A stretch of 64,000 nt of DNA, taken from JBMYYR01 sp965243605 (lineage in GTDB: Bacteria > Bacteroidota > Bacteroidia > Flavobacteriales > CAJXXR01). Made by a program: the position numbers and the translations under genes. Shown here one piece after another: positions 51,301 through 58,811 of this stretch (position 1 is its first letter; every line of letters begins with the position of its first letter). The stretch is from assembly GCA_965243605.1 (NCBI GenBank), contig CBDEVQ010000100.1, positions 124,001 through 188,000 of the forward strand, read 5' to 3'. The notes beneath the pieces are model-generated. The model searched no databases, was not told the DNA's origin, and worked only from the letters and a program-made list of their open reading frames with translations.

Positions 51301-51399
51301 CATATTGGTTTTGGAAATTTCAATTTGTTTGGTTTGTCCTATAGAAATGGAAATAACGAAGCTTAAAAGCGATAGAAGGAATCCTTTTTTAACTAACAT
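48385..51399 (-). CDS. M16-family zinc metallopeptidase (fused two-copy form)
   Basis: 1004 residues, about twice one M16 unit, as expected for fused pairs. Signal peptide to about residue 21 (SISIGQ). The active site is in the first half: FAHLFEHLMFQG with the inverted HxxEH motif (H84, E87, H88). The second half (from about 480) has a similar fold without the motif (LPAGRKYENQGQFGASRLLAKMF). Such periplasmic peptidases degrade peptides. It is transcribed alone; the bacilliredoxin gene starts 81 bases upstream in the opposite direction. Confidence 0.93.
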   Translation of the reverse strand: MLVKKGFLLSLLSFVISISIGQTKQIEISKTNMDGNISFNKYVLDNGLTLILHQTEAFGNAVHVEVKYHVGSAREQKGKSGFAHLFEHLMFQGSKHIENDEHFKIIQKNGGSMNGTTNKDRTNYYETIPSNLLETALWLEADRMGFLLDSITLNKLDNQRDVVKNERLQRYDNKPYGLMRMHFDEAFYPEGHPYHRPTIGYMDDLNSANIEDVQKFFLRWYGANNATLAISGQFDKEKAIKWTEKYFGEIKSCPPVYSDKQIPIEFEEDQILISEDHVPLPVLKVGFPSVHFNHDDYLPLQALAYIFSGNKSSFLTKNIQDKGFAHQAYAYQSSKELAGEFYFYFKAPKDQSLMVIESLWKASMFEFEKKGATLTQLEAFKAQKENEIKNRASSLQSISKTLTFGEIFKNNPNYSQEELRRLRAISYASLERVYNTYIKNKPALYQTVYPIGKQEEWTGMKAFTPQKPMEKFINQAEYDKLTFTPLESKINREIHPVIPPSSYSDIFEFKSEKWKNGIEVITSTNYMSKINRIDFHLPAGRKYENQGQFGASRLLAKMFKEGTLNFDAQTYFDKLESMGSSLSITNHYDEITFSLKAHDKYMNPSIALVFELINQPAFNQKDFLRIKKRAIETLKSKSKNPSYLTDKSFKDALYGDQYSLSFPLGKMEDIERMTLNDLKRFYRERIGSKNTRIVYSGLLPFKAFKIAFSPFKSWNKFNADAPKVTYPEPTPGQIIIVDIPNAPQIKVAMGKFHGLQDRFNSLHPLYKLSQMPFGGQFNSRLNMNLREDKGYTYGIRSKFSGSGIENVFQISTSVKADKLGESLDEIIRESNLIQEQGLTFLELNNIIGQYFATSSLQLSSLQKKHNMLNWIQKRGLSKKAFKKWYKKLSKFNANQFKDYLNTLLDINNYTIVLTGDKTQILQELEWMDETLIQSTSLDVAQTTLHKKGKLWPDSRKTKFINKVEYPIYESSDFIQAFKEATKELGVSEKAKFIWKNNIYTTSVK

Positions 51400-51455
51400 T
51401 TTGAGAATATTTTTTTACAAAGATGCTAAAAATAATTTCTAACCGATAGATTTAT

Positions 51456-51463
51456 TAACTTTG
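51456..51463 (+). promoter_or_regulatory. Promoter -7 element for bacilliredoxin gene
   Basis: TAACTTTG matches TAnnTTTG, 17 bases before the ATG at 51481; no clear -33 found. Confidence 0.5.
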
Positions 51464-51480
51464 TCAAAAAATCATAAGTT

Positions 51481-51891
51481 ATGTATCCAGAAGAATTAGT
51501 AGCGCCTATGCGCCAGGAACTTGTAAGTGCTGGTTTCACAGAGTTAAAATCACCTGAAGAGGTAGACGCAATATTAGGAAAGAAAGAAGGAACAACATTA
51601 GTTTTAGTAAACTCAGTTTGTGGGTGTGCTGCTGCAAATGCTCGTCCTGCTGTAATTGCATCTACGCAACATTCAAAAACTCCAGATAATTTTGTTACTG
51701 TATTTGCAGGTCAAGACGGAGAAGCTACAAAACAAGCAAGAGGTTATATGATGCCATTTCCTCCTTCATCACCATCAATTGCTTTATTTAAAAATGGAGA
51801 ATTAGTTCATTTCTTAGAAAGACACCATATTGAAGGTCGTAATGCCAAAATGATTGCAGATAATTTAACTGATGCATTCAACGAACTATAG
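51481..51891 (+). CDS. BrxA/BrxB-family bacilliredoxin
   Basis: 136 residues. MYPEELVAPMRQEL at the start and VNSVCGCAAANARPA with the CGC redox motif (C47, C49) are the family hallmarks of the YphP/YqiW group, thiol-disulfide proteins that remove bacillithiol or similar adducts. PFPPSSPSIALFKNGELVHFLERHHIEG is the conserved C-terminal part. In Bacteroidota the physiological thiol may differ. A strong terminator follows its stop. Confidence 0.92.
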   Translation: MYPEELVAPMRQELVSAGFTELKSPEEVDAILGKKEGTTLVLVNSVCGCAAANARPAVIASTQHSKTPDNFVTVFAGQDGEATKQARGYMMPFPPSSPSIALFKNGELVHFLERHHIEGRNAKMIADNLTDAFNEL

Positions 51892-51914
51892 TTAAATTGT
51901 TCGCTCAAAAATCT

Positions 51915-51940
51915 AAAGCCCTGTTTTCAGGGCTTTTTTT
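51915..51940 (+). terminator. Rho-independent terminator
   Basis: AAAGCCCTG and CAGGGCTTT, TTTT loop, T-rich tail. Ends the bacilliredoxin transcript. Confidence 0.85.
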
Positions 51941-52018
51941 TGTGTATAATAAAATAATAATAATAAATTCTTCAGTCTATTCAGAACAAAAATCAAACAG
52001 AATTATAAAGAAATACAC

Positions 52019-52026
52019 TATCTTTG
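52019..52026 (+). promoter_or_regulatory. Promoter -7 element for threonine dehydrogenase-type gene
   Basis: TATCTTTG fits TAnnTTTG. It lies 23 bases before the ATG at 52050 and only 11 before the alternative ATG at 52038, which favours 52050 as the start. Confidence 0.55.
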
Positions 52027-52049
52027 TGTTCCTCAAAATGATAAAAAAT

Positions 52050-53006
52050 ATGAGTACCAAGGATACAATTTTAGTTATAGGTTCAGCAGGTCAAATTGGA
52101 AGTGACCTTGTTTTAGAGTTACGTAAGATATATGGAGACAATAATGTCGTAGCATCAGATATTAGGGATGCCTCATACGAAGTTATGGAAGGTGGTCCAT
52201 TTATCCATTTGGATGTTATGGATGAACTTAAGCTAAATGAAATTGTAAAAGAGTTTAAGGTTACTCAAGTATATTTGTTAGCGGCTATTTTATCGGCAAC
52301 TGCAGAAAGAAATATAGAGTTAGGATGGCGATTAAATATGAGAAGTTTATCTCATGTGCTTGATTTAGCTCGCTTTGGGAAAATTAAGAAATTATATTGG
52401 CCAAGTTCAATTGCTGTATTTGGTCCAAATACACCTTCGATTCAAACACCACAAAATACAATTACAGATCCAACAACGGTATATGGAATTAGTAAACTTG
52501 CTGGAGAACGTTGGTGTGAATATTATAATTCTAAGTTTAATGTAGATGTAAGAAGTTTACGTTACCCAGGTTTAATTGGTTGGAAAGCTGCAGCAGGTGG
52601 TGGGACGACAGATTATGCTGTAGAAATCTACGGAGAAGCATTAGAGTATGGTAATTACACATGCTTTTTAGAAGAAAATACAGCACTTCCGATGATGTAT
52701 ATGCCAGATGCTATTCGTGCAACCATAGAATTAATGGAAGCTCCAGCAGAGCAAGTTAAGATTAGATCGTCTTATAATTTAGGAGGAATGAGTTTTACAC
52801 CTAAAGATGTAGCTCAAGAAATACAAAAGCATATTCCTAATTTTAAAATGAGCTACGCTCCAGACTATAGACAAGAGATTGCTGATTCTTGGCCAAAATC
52901 TATAGATGATAGTAGAGCAAGTTTAGATTGGGGATGGAAATCAGAATATGATTTGGCAGGAATGTCTAAAGATATGCTAGAAAATATACGTAAAAAGAAA
53001 TCATAA
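52050..53006 (+). CDS. NAD-dependent epimerase-type L-threonine 3-dehydrogenase
   Basis: 318 residues from ATG 52050; an ATG at 52038 is possible, and a longer open frame upstream is unlikely given the promoter position. TILVIGSAGQIGSDLVLEL is the Rossmann GxxGxxG-type motif; active-site YxxxK in VYGISKLAGERW; SSIAVFGPNTP and YPGLIG are shared with short-chain SDR threonine dehydrogenases of bacteria. Reaction: L-threonine + NAD to 2-amino-3-oxobutyrate. Threonine specificity is from family resemblance. Confidence 0.85.
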   Translation: MSTKDTILVIGSAGQIGSDLVLELRKIYGDNNVVASDIRDASYEVMEGGPFIHLDVMDELKLNEIVKEFKVTQVYLLAAILSATAERNIELGWRLNMRSLSHVLDLARFGKIKKLYWPSSIAVFGPNTPSIQTPQNTITDPTTVYGISKLAGERWCEYYNSKFNVDVRSLRYPGLIGWKAAAGGGTTDYAVEIYGEALEYGNYTCFLEENTALPMMYMPDAIRATIELMEAPAEQVKIRSSYNLGGMSFTPKDVAQEIQKHIPNFKMSYAPDYRQEIADSWPKSIDDSRASLDWGWKSEYDLAGMSKDMLENIRKKKS

Positions 53007-53031
53007 ATACATAATAAATATACATAGCAAG

Positions 53032-54489
53032 ATGGATCAATTAACCATTTACAATTCTCAAACCAGACAAAAAGAAATTTTTAAACCTATACACGAAGGA
53101 CATATTGGATTATATGTATGTGGACCGACTGTGTATAGTGATGTGCACTTGGGAAATTGTAGAACCTTTATCACATTTGATATGATTAGTCGTTATCTAA
53201 GGTTTTTAGGTAACAAGGTTCGCTATGTTCGTAATATTACAGATGCTGGACATCTTGAAAATGATGCAGATGAAGGTGAAGATAAAATAGCTCAGCGTGC
53301 AAAACTTGAACAGTTAGAACCAATGGAAATTGTACAGAAGTACACATTAGGTTTTCGTCAAGTTATGGCGGTCTTTAATTCTATACCTCCGTCTATTGAA
53401 CCTACAGCTACAGGACATATTGTTGAGCAAATAGATATGATAGAAGATATCATTAGCAAAGGATATGCTTATGTTGTTAATGAATCTGTATATTTTGATG
53501 TAACCAAGTATGATAAAGCTTATGGTTATGGAGGTCTTTCTGGACGTAAAATAGAAGATATGATTTCTGGAACCAGAACGCTAGACGGCCAATCTGAAAA
53601 AAGAAATCCATTAGATTTTGCATTATGGAAAAAAGCTGGGCCTAATCACATCATGAGATGGAATTCGCCTTGGGGAATTGGTTTTCCAGGTTGGCATCTA
53701 GAATGTTCAGTAATGAGTAGTAAATATCTTGGGGAAACTTTTGATATTCATGGTGGAGGAATGGACTTAAAATTCCCACATCATGAATGTGAAATAGCAC
53801 AATGTACGGTTGCTCATGATAAAAATCCAGTAAACTATTGGATGCACGCCAATATGCTTACCCTTAATGGTGCTAAAATGAGTAAATCTACAGGGAATAC
53901 CTTATTGCCAATGGAATTAATCCAAGGTAATAATGCATTTTTTGATCGTGGATTCTCTCCGAGTGTTGTCCGTTTCTTTATGATGATGGCACACTATAGA
54001 AGTACTTTAGATTTTAGTAAAAATGCATTAGAATCTGCTGAAAAAGCATTCTTAAAAATACAAGATGTTTATTTTGAACTAACCGAAATGGTTGCTGGAG
54101 ATGTTGATAAATTGACGGATATAAAGCAATTAGAGGAAAAAGCAAAATTGGCCTTAAACGACGATTTTAATACACCTCAATGTATTGCCGTACTTCATGA
54201 ATTGGTTAAGTTGGTAAGAACAACTCAAAACCTAAATCAAGAGAGTATAGATGCAGCAATAGCGTTATTTTCTAATTATGTAGAAGATGTCATGGGAGTT
54301 GAGTTTATTGCACCCTTAGATTCTTCAAATTCTAAAGAAGGAGAATTGGTTCATATGCTAATTAACCTTAGGCAAGATGCTAAACAGGCTAAAAATTGGG
54401 CTCAGGCCGATGCCATTAGAAATGAACTTAAAACAATAGGAATAGAAATAAAAGACTCTAAAGACGAAACAACTTGGAGTAAAATATAA
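53032..54489 (+). CDS. cysS: Cysteinyl-tRNA synthetase
   Basis: 485 residues, usual length. VCGPTVYSDVHLGNCRTF contains the HIGH-like HLGN and the zinc-binding Cys; HHECEIAQ and GWHLECSVM supply the other zinc ligands; KMSKSTGN is the KMSKS motif. Class I aminoacyl-tRNA synthetase that charges tRNA-Cys. Essential housekeeping gene, followed by a terminator. Confidence 0.97.
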   Translation: MDQLTIYNSQTRQKEIFKPIHEGHIGLYVCGPTVYSDVHLGNCRTFITFDMISRYLRFLGNKVRYVRNITDAGHLENDADEGEDKIAQRAKLEQLEPMEIVQKYTLGFRQVMAVFNSIPPSIEPTATGHIVEQIDMIEDIISKGYAYVVNESVYFDVTKYDKAYGYGGLSGRKIEDMISGTRTLDGQSEKRNPLDFALWKKAGPNHIMRWNSPWGIGFPGWHLECSVMSSKYLGETFDIHGGGMDLKFPHHECEIAQCTVAHDKNPVNYWMHANMLTLNGAKMSKSTGNTLLPMELIQGNNAFFDRGFSPSVVRFFMMMAHYRSTLDFSKNALESAEKAFLKIQDVYFELTEMVAGDVDKLTDIKQLEEKAKLALNDDFNTPQCIAVLHELVKLVRTTQNLNQESIDAAIALFSNYVEDVMGVEFIAPLDSSNSKEGELVHMLINLRQDAKQAKNWAQADAIRNELKTIGIEIKDSKDETTWSKI

Positions 54490-54513
54490 TTTACTATTCA
54501 ACCTTATTTATAT

Positions 54514-54542
54514 AAAAATCTGTCTTTTAAAGACAGATTTTT
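54514..54542 (+). terminator. Rho-independent terminator of cysS
   Basis: AAATCTGTCT and AGACAGATTT arms around TTTTAA, T-rich tail. Confidence 0.75.
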
Positions 54543-54613
54543 ATCTTTAAAGGCTTATTTTTACCCCTGTTTCATATCATTGGATACTTATTAAACTCAC
54601 CTAAAAAAGACCT

Positions 54614-55561
54614 ATGCGATCTAAGAATTTTTATACGGTGCTTATTCTTCTTTTACTTTCTGTTGCTGCTTGTGGACACATAAATAAAGAGAACAAAGTA
54701 AAACTTTCTACATCTACTCCAGCTTTTAACGAAAACGTAGCTTATAGCTATATTGAAAGTCAATTAGAATTTGGAAATAGAATTCCAGAAACGAAAGCCC
54801 ATCAACAATGCCAAATTATGATCCAAAGACATTTTATGAATTTAGGATTTATGGTAAAGAGTGAAAAAGCAATAAAACAAGGTGGACAAGGCTTGGTTAC
54901 TATTAACAATATTGTAGCCAGCTATAAAGTCGAAAACCCTACAAAACAAATTCTTTTAGCGACACATTACGACACCAGAGCATTATCTAACGATTCAATA
55001 CCTGAACCCGTACCAGGAGCAAACGATGGCGCTTCAGGAACATCTGTATTAATGGAGATTGCTAATGTTATAAAGAAAGATAGCATTAACTATAATATAG
55101 ATTTTGTATTCTTAGACGGTCAAGATCAAGGAAGTGATTCCTATCCAAAAACTTGGAATTTAGGAGCTCAGCGTTGGTCTAAATCCAACAAAAAATCATA
55201 CGATTACGGAATTGTAATTGATATGGTTGGTGCAAAAGACGCACAATTTGTTAAAGAAAAATTCTCATCGTATTTCTGTGAAGACCTGCAAAACAAAGTT
55301 TGGAATATCGGAGAGCAATTAGATTATGAAACATATTTTCCTCAAGATAATACAGTAGAGCAATTGATTAATGATCATTATTTCATAAATAATTATTCTA
55401 AATCTAAAGTTCCAACATTGCTAATAGCAGACTATAGAGCTAAAGAAAAGAAATACTTTCCTCAATGGCACACCAAGGATGATGTGTTAGAACATATTCA
55501 TAAACCAACGTTAAAGGTTATTGGACAAACCTTAGTAGAACTTCTGTATTTAAAAGAATAG
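54614..55561 (+). CDS. M28-family peptidase / glutaminyl cyclase-like lipoprotein
   Basis: 315 residues with lipoprotein signal LLLLSVAAC (Cys20). Zinc-site motifs of M28 peptidases: ATHYDTRA (H, D), GANDGASGTSVLMEIA (D), FVFLDGQDQGSD (E/D). The bacterial glutaminyl-peptide cyclotransferase family, common in Bacteroidota lipoproteins, has this pattern, including late LIADYR and WHTKDD-type segments. Probably periplasmic or outer-membrane. Two bases separate it from the next gene. Confidence 0.8.
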   Translation: MRSKNFYTVLILLLLSVAACGHINKENKVKLSTSTPAFNENVAYSYIESQLEFGNRIPETKAHQQCQIMIQRHFMNLGFMVKSEKAIKQGGQGLVTINNIVASYKVENPTKQILLATHYDTRALSNDSIPEPVPGANDGASGTSVLMEIANVIKKDSINYNIDFVFLDGQDQGSDSYPKTWNLGAQRWSKSNKKSYDYGIVIDMVGAKDAQFVKEKFSSYFCEDLQNKVWNIGEQLDYETYFPQDNTVEQLINDHYFINNYSKSKVPTLLIADYRAKEKKYFPQWHTKDDVLEHIHKPTLKVIGQTLVELLYLKE

Positions 55562-55563
55562 TA

Positions 55564-56010
55564 ATGGATATATTTTCGGATGTTTATTTCATGAAAGAAG
55601 CCTTAAAAGAGGCTCAAAAGGCTTTTGATTCTGGAGAAGTTCCTGTGGGTGCAGTAATTGTATCTAATAATCAAATTATTGCCAGAGGATATAATCAAAG
55701 CGAACGCTTAAAAGATTTCACGGCTCATGCGGAAATGTTAGCATTTACAGCAGCGTCGGAGTATTTAAATGGGAAGTACTTAGATAAATGTAAGCTATTT
55801 GTAACCGTAGAACCATGTACTATGTGTACAGGTGCTGCATATTGGACTCAAATTGGTGAAGTGATTTTTGGTGCCAGTGATCCTAAACGAGGAATGTATT
55901 CAAAAGGAAATCATTTTTTACATCCCAAAACAAAAGTAACAGAAGGCGTTCTGAAGGAAAAGGCAGAGCAATTGATGAAAGACTTTTTCCAGAAAAAGGT
56001 AAGAAATTAG
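55564..56010 (+). CDS. tadA: Nucleoside/tRNA adenosine deaminase
   Basis: 148 residues. TAHAEMLAF gives zinc ligand H55 and catalytic E57; TVEPCTMCTGA gives C85 and C88. The cytidine/deoxycytidylate deaminase fold and size fit TadA, which converts A34 of tRNA-Arg(ACG) to inosine, although related guanine/nucleoside deaminases have the same core. It starts 2 bases after the M28 gene. Confidence 0.8.
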   Translation: MDIFSDVYFMKEALKEAQKAFDSGEVPVGAVIVSNNQIIARGYNQSERLKDFTAHAEMLAFTAASEYLNGKYLDKCKLFVTVEPCTMCTGAAYWTQIGEVIFGASDPKRGMYSKGNHFLHPKTKVTEGVLKEKAEQLMKDFFQKKVRN

Positions 56011-56040
56011 TAAAATAGAGACATATAAAGTTTTATAATA

Positions 56041-57249
56041 ATGAAAAGCATGGAGATGTTAACCCAGTTGTTAGGAAAGAATAAAAAAATAGGATGGTCA
56101 GATGTTCTCCTTTTATTAGCTAAAGGAGGAGTCGTTTTTGCATTTATTGCGATGTTTTATTTATTCTTTGAATTTGCCTTCCATGCAGGAGGACCAGATT
56201 CAGATTTTGGATTACATGCTTTATTAGCTTTTGATAGTAGTAAGAAAGGGAGTTTGTCATATTCTACGATGCATTTTACTGTAAAGGCTTTATCTCAAAT
56301 TATGGTTCTGTTTAAAAACAGGAACATTATGTATTACCAATTAGGGATTGTTTTTGTGATTTTTGCAGCCCAATGGTTCTCATATAGAATCATAAGAGAT
56401 AAACTTGTAGAGCAATACAAAAACGTTACTAAAGCAATCTTTTTTGCAATAAGTATCTTAATGATTTCAATGATCATTACGGACAGTAATGCAAGGTATT
56501 TATACTTAGGTATTGGAACATCTAATCCGTGGCATAATCCAACATATTTATTCTCGAGACCATTTTGTATACTCTTATTTTACTATGTTTTAACGGCATT
56601 AAATTCTGGTAAAAAGGATAATAAAACATACTATTTAATTGGATTATTTGCATTTTTAGGAATGGCAGCTAAGCCTTCATTCTTTTTATCATTTTTACCG
56701 GCTATTAGTATTTTTGTTGGGATGAGATTCTTAATGGGAAAACTAGATTGGCGAGGTGTTTGGAAACTCGGAGTAGCCTTATCCTTTTCTTTAATTCCAT
56801 TATTGGTCATATATATATTAGCATTTGATAATAGCAATATGACAGGAAACAATCAGGTGGTTGCAAACCCTGGTTTTTTATGGAATCATTGGACAGAGAA
56901 TCAAATTACGAAATCGATTTTAAAGGCTATTGCCTTTCCATTATTTGTAATCCTTGTACATTTTAAAAAGTTAACAACAGGGTTACAATTAGCCATTGTA
57001 AACTATATTATGTCAGCAGGGGTCTTTTATTACTTTGTAGAAAACGGAGATCGTTTGCATCATGGTAACTTTTTCTGGACTTATTTATTCGGAATATTCT
57101 TCCTATTTCTATTTTCGATTGATCAAATGTTTTTTAAATTTAAGCATAGTATGTGGGTGAAAATACTTGGAGGTTTAATATTCTTATTGCATTTAGTATC
57201 AGGATTATTTTATGTTAATCATCAATTAATTGGTGAAGGATTCCTATAA
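56041..57249 (+). CDS. Polytopic membrane protein of unknown function
   Basis: 402 residues with about 9 to 10 membrane helices spread along the whole sequence (e.g. GGVVFAFIAMFYLFFEFAF, IFFAISILMISMIIT, FFLSFLPAISIFVGM, IFFLFLFSIDQMFF). DGSDFGLHALL-like loops and a motif NPWHNPTYLFSRPFCI resemble polyprenol-sugar-using glycosyltransferases of the GT-C type, but no clear DxD is seen. Expressed alone between the deaminase and the Mrp gene. Confidence 0.6.
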   Translation: MKSMEMLTQLLGKNKKIGWSDVLLLLAKGGVVFAFIAMFYLFFEFAFHAGGPDSDFGLHALLAFDSSKKGSLSYSTMHFTVKALSQIMVLFKNRNIMYYQLGIVFVIFAAQWFSYRIIRDKLVEQYKNVTKAIFFAISILMISMIITDSNARYLYLGIGTSNPWHNPTYLFSRPFCILLFYYVLTALNSGKKDNKTYYLIGLFAFLGMAAKPSFFLSFLPAISIFVGMRFLMGKLDWRGVWKLGVALSFSLIPLLVIYILAFDNSNMTGNNQVVANPGFLWNHWTENQITKSILKAIAFPLFVILVHFKKLTTGLQLAIVNYIMSAGVFYYFVENGDRLHHGNFFWTYLFGIFFLFLFSIDQMFFKFKHSMWVKILGGLIFLLHLVSGLFYVNHQLIGEGFL

Positions 57250-57347
57250 ACCTCTAATTATTGTGCTAAAAGGCACATTCGTATTTAAAATAATCTAATT
57301 TAACGGAAGTATTCTTAGGGAGTTTCAGTTCAACGGGATTAATTATG

Positions 57348-57355
57348 TAAATTTG
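57348..57355 (+). promoter_or_regulatory. Promoter -7 element of the Mrp/Nfu operon
   Basis: TAAATTTG fits TAnnTTTG and is 23 bases before the ATG at 57379; the ATG is preferred to the open GTG at 57355. Confidence 0.55.
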
Positions 57356-57378
57356 TGTTCTCAACGATTCAGAACACA

Positions 57379-58500
57379 ATGAACTGGAAAAAAGACGCCG
57401 TACAAGAGGCACTAAACGGAATTCGCATCTCAGGAAGTGATGTAGATATCATACAAGCAAAAGCTATTCAAAATATCGTATGTTTTGGAGCGGATGTACA
57501 TATCGATTTAATTATCAATAACCCAACCTTACAAGCTAAGAAAAAAGTTGAATCAGAAATTAAAGATGCTTTAAAGCGTATTAATTCAGATACCACTTTA
57601 AAAGTGAAATTTATTGTTGATAAACCTAAGGTGGAAAAGGTATCTCCTATTCAAGGAAATGCTTTACCAGGGGTGAAAAATATAATCGCTGTTTCTTCAG
57701 GAAAAGGAGGAGTAGGGAAATCAACAGTGAGTTCTAATTTAGCCGTTGCTCTTGTTAAACAAGGGTATAAAGTTGGATTAGTAGACGCTGATATTTTTGG
57801 ACCTTCAATTCCAATTATGTTTGATGTAGAAGGAGAAAGACCTGTAGCAATGGATGTAGATGGGAAATCTAAAATAAAGCCTATTGAAAGTTACGGAGTT
57901 AAAATCCTTTCTATCGGATTCTTTACTGACCCTAGTCAAGCTGTAGTATGGAGAGGTCCAATGGCAACAAAAGCCTTAAACCAAATGTTGCATGAAGCAC
58001 ATTGGGGAGAATTGGATTACTTATTAATTGACCTTCCTCCAGGAACGTCTGATATTCATTTATCACTAGTACAATCTGTACCTGTAGATGGATCTATCAT
58101 AGTAAGTACACCTCAAAAAATTGCCATTGCAGATGCTAAACGTGGTGCTTCAATGTTCCAAATGGATACAATTAAAGTCCCAATTTTAGGTTTTGTAGAA
58201 AACATGGCTTATTTTACACCAGCAGAGTTACCAGATAATAAATACTATATTTTTGGTATGTCTGGAATTAAAAATCTTGCGGAAGATTTAGCCATTCCAT
58301 TTTTAGGTGAAATACCATTAGTACAATCTGTTCGTGAAGCATCTGATGCCGGAAGACCAGCCGTACTTCAAAATGATACACCAATTGCAAAGTCTTATTT
58401 AGAGCTTGCAGAAAAAATGGTAGAACAAGCTAATGCAAGAAAACAAAATATGGATGCCACAGAAATCGTTAAAATAACGAATATGGATGGGTGTTCATAA
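57379..58500 (+). CDS. Mrp/ApbC-family Fe-S cluster carrier ATPase
   Basis: 373 residues from ATG 57379. N-terminal MIP18/DUF59-like domain (1-90; ALNGIRISGSDVDII), then a P-loop ATPase: SGKGGVGKST at 107-116, DADIFGPSIPIMF, WRGPMATKALNQML and LIDLPPGTSDIHL. This is the usual Mrp/NBP35 order, which loads Fe-S clusters on target proteins. The C-terminal CxxC pair is not visible here, as in many Bacteroidota members. It is followed by an Nfu-type scaffold in the same operon. Confidence 0.92.
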   Translation: MNWKKDAVQEALNGIRISGSDVDIIQAKAIQNIVCFGADVHIDLIINNPTLQAKKKVESEIKDALKRINSDTTLKVKFIVDKPKVEKVSPIQGNALPGVKNIIAVSSGKGGVGKSTVSSNLAVALVKQGYKVGLVDADIFGPSIPIMFDVEGERPVAMDVDGKSKIKPIESYGVKILSIGFFTDPSQAVVWRGPMATKALNQMLHEAHWGELDYLLIDLPPGTSDIHLSLVQSVPVDGSIIVSTPQKIAIADAKRGASMFQMDTIKVPILGFVENMAYFTPAELPDNKYYIFGMSGIKNLAEDLAIPFLGEIPLVQSVREASDAGRPAVLQNDTPIAKSYLELAEKMVEQANARKQNMDATEIVKITNMDGCS

Positions 58501-58518
58501 CTATAGATCTATAGAGAT

Positions 58519-58755
58519 ATGAATCAAGAACTCGTACTTAGAGTAGAAAAAGCACTTGATGAAATTCGCCCATATCTAAAATCAGATGGTGGTGATATTT
58601 CATTAGTTGAGGTTACAGATGAGAATGTTGTGAAAGTAAAATTACATGGTTCTTGTGTTGGTTGTAGTGTTAACCAAATGACCTTAAAAGTTGGTGTAGA
58701 AGCTACTATTAAGCGTTTAGCCCCAGAGGTTATAAGTGTTGAAAAAGTAGATTAA
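58519..58755 (+). CDS. NifU-like C-terminal-domain Fe-S scaffold
   Basis: 78 residues, the length of a stand-alone Nfu domain. GDISLVEVTDENVVKVKLHGSCVGCSVNQMTLKVGVE has the conserved CxxC that binds a 4Fe-4S cluster. Partner of the Mrp carrier, 18 bases downstream of it. Fe-S cluster delivery. Confidence 0.93.
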   Translation: MNQELVLRVEKALDEIRPYLKSDGGDISLVEVTDENVVKVKLHGSCVGCSVNQMTLKVGVEATIKRLAPEVISVEKVD

Positions 58756-58763
58756 TTTCTAAC

Positions 58764-58794
58764 AGATTAGAAATGTTTTTTTTGTTTCTAATCT
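58764..58794 (+). terminator. Weak hairpin between Fe-S and korA genes
   Basis: AGATTAGAAA and TTTCTAATCT arms (10 bases) enclosing an 11-base T-rich loop. No T run follows, so it may be a partial terminator or mRNA-stability element. Confidence 0.35.
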
Positions 58795-58811
58795 AGAAAA
58801 CATAGTCTGAA

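Noticed and set aside
51897..52049. Longer N-terminus for the threonine dehydrogenase-type protein
   Set aside because: It would translate the terminator of the upstream gene and the promoter -7 element; the start at 52050 fits the family length.
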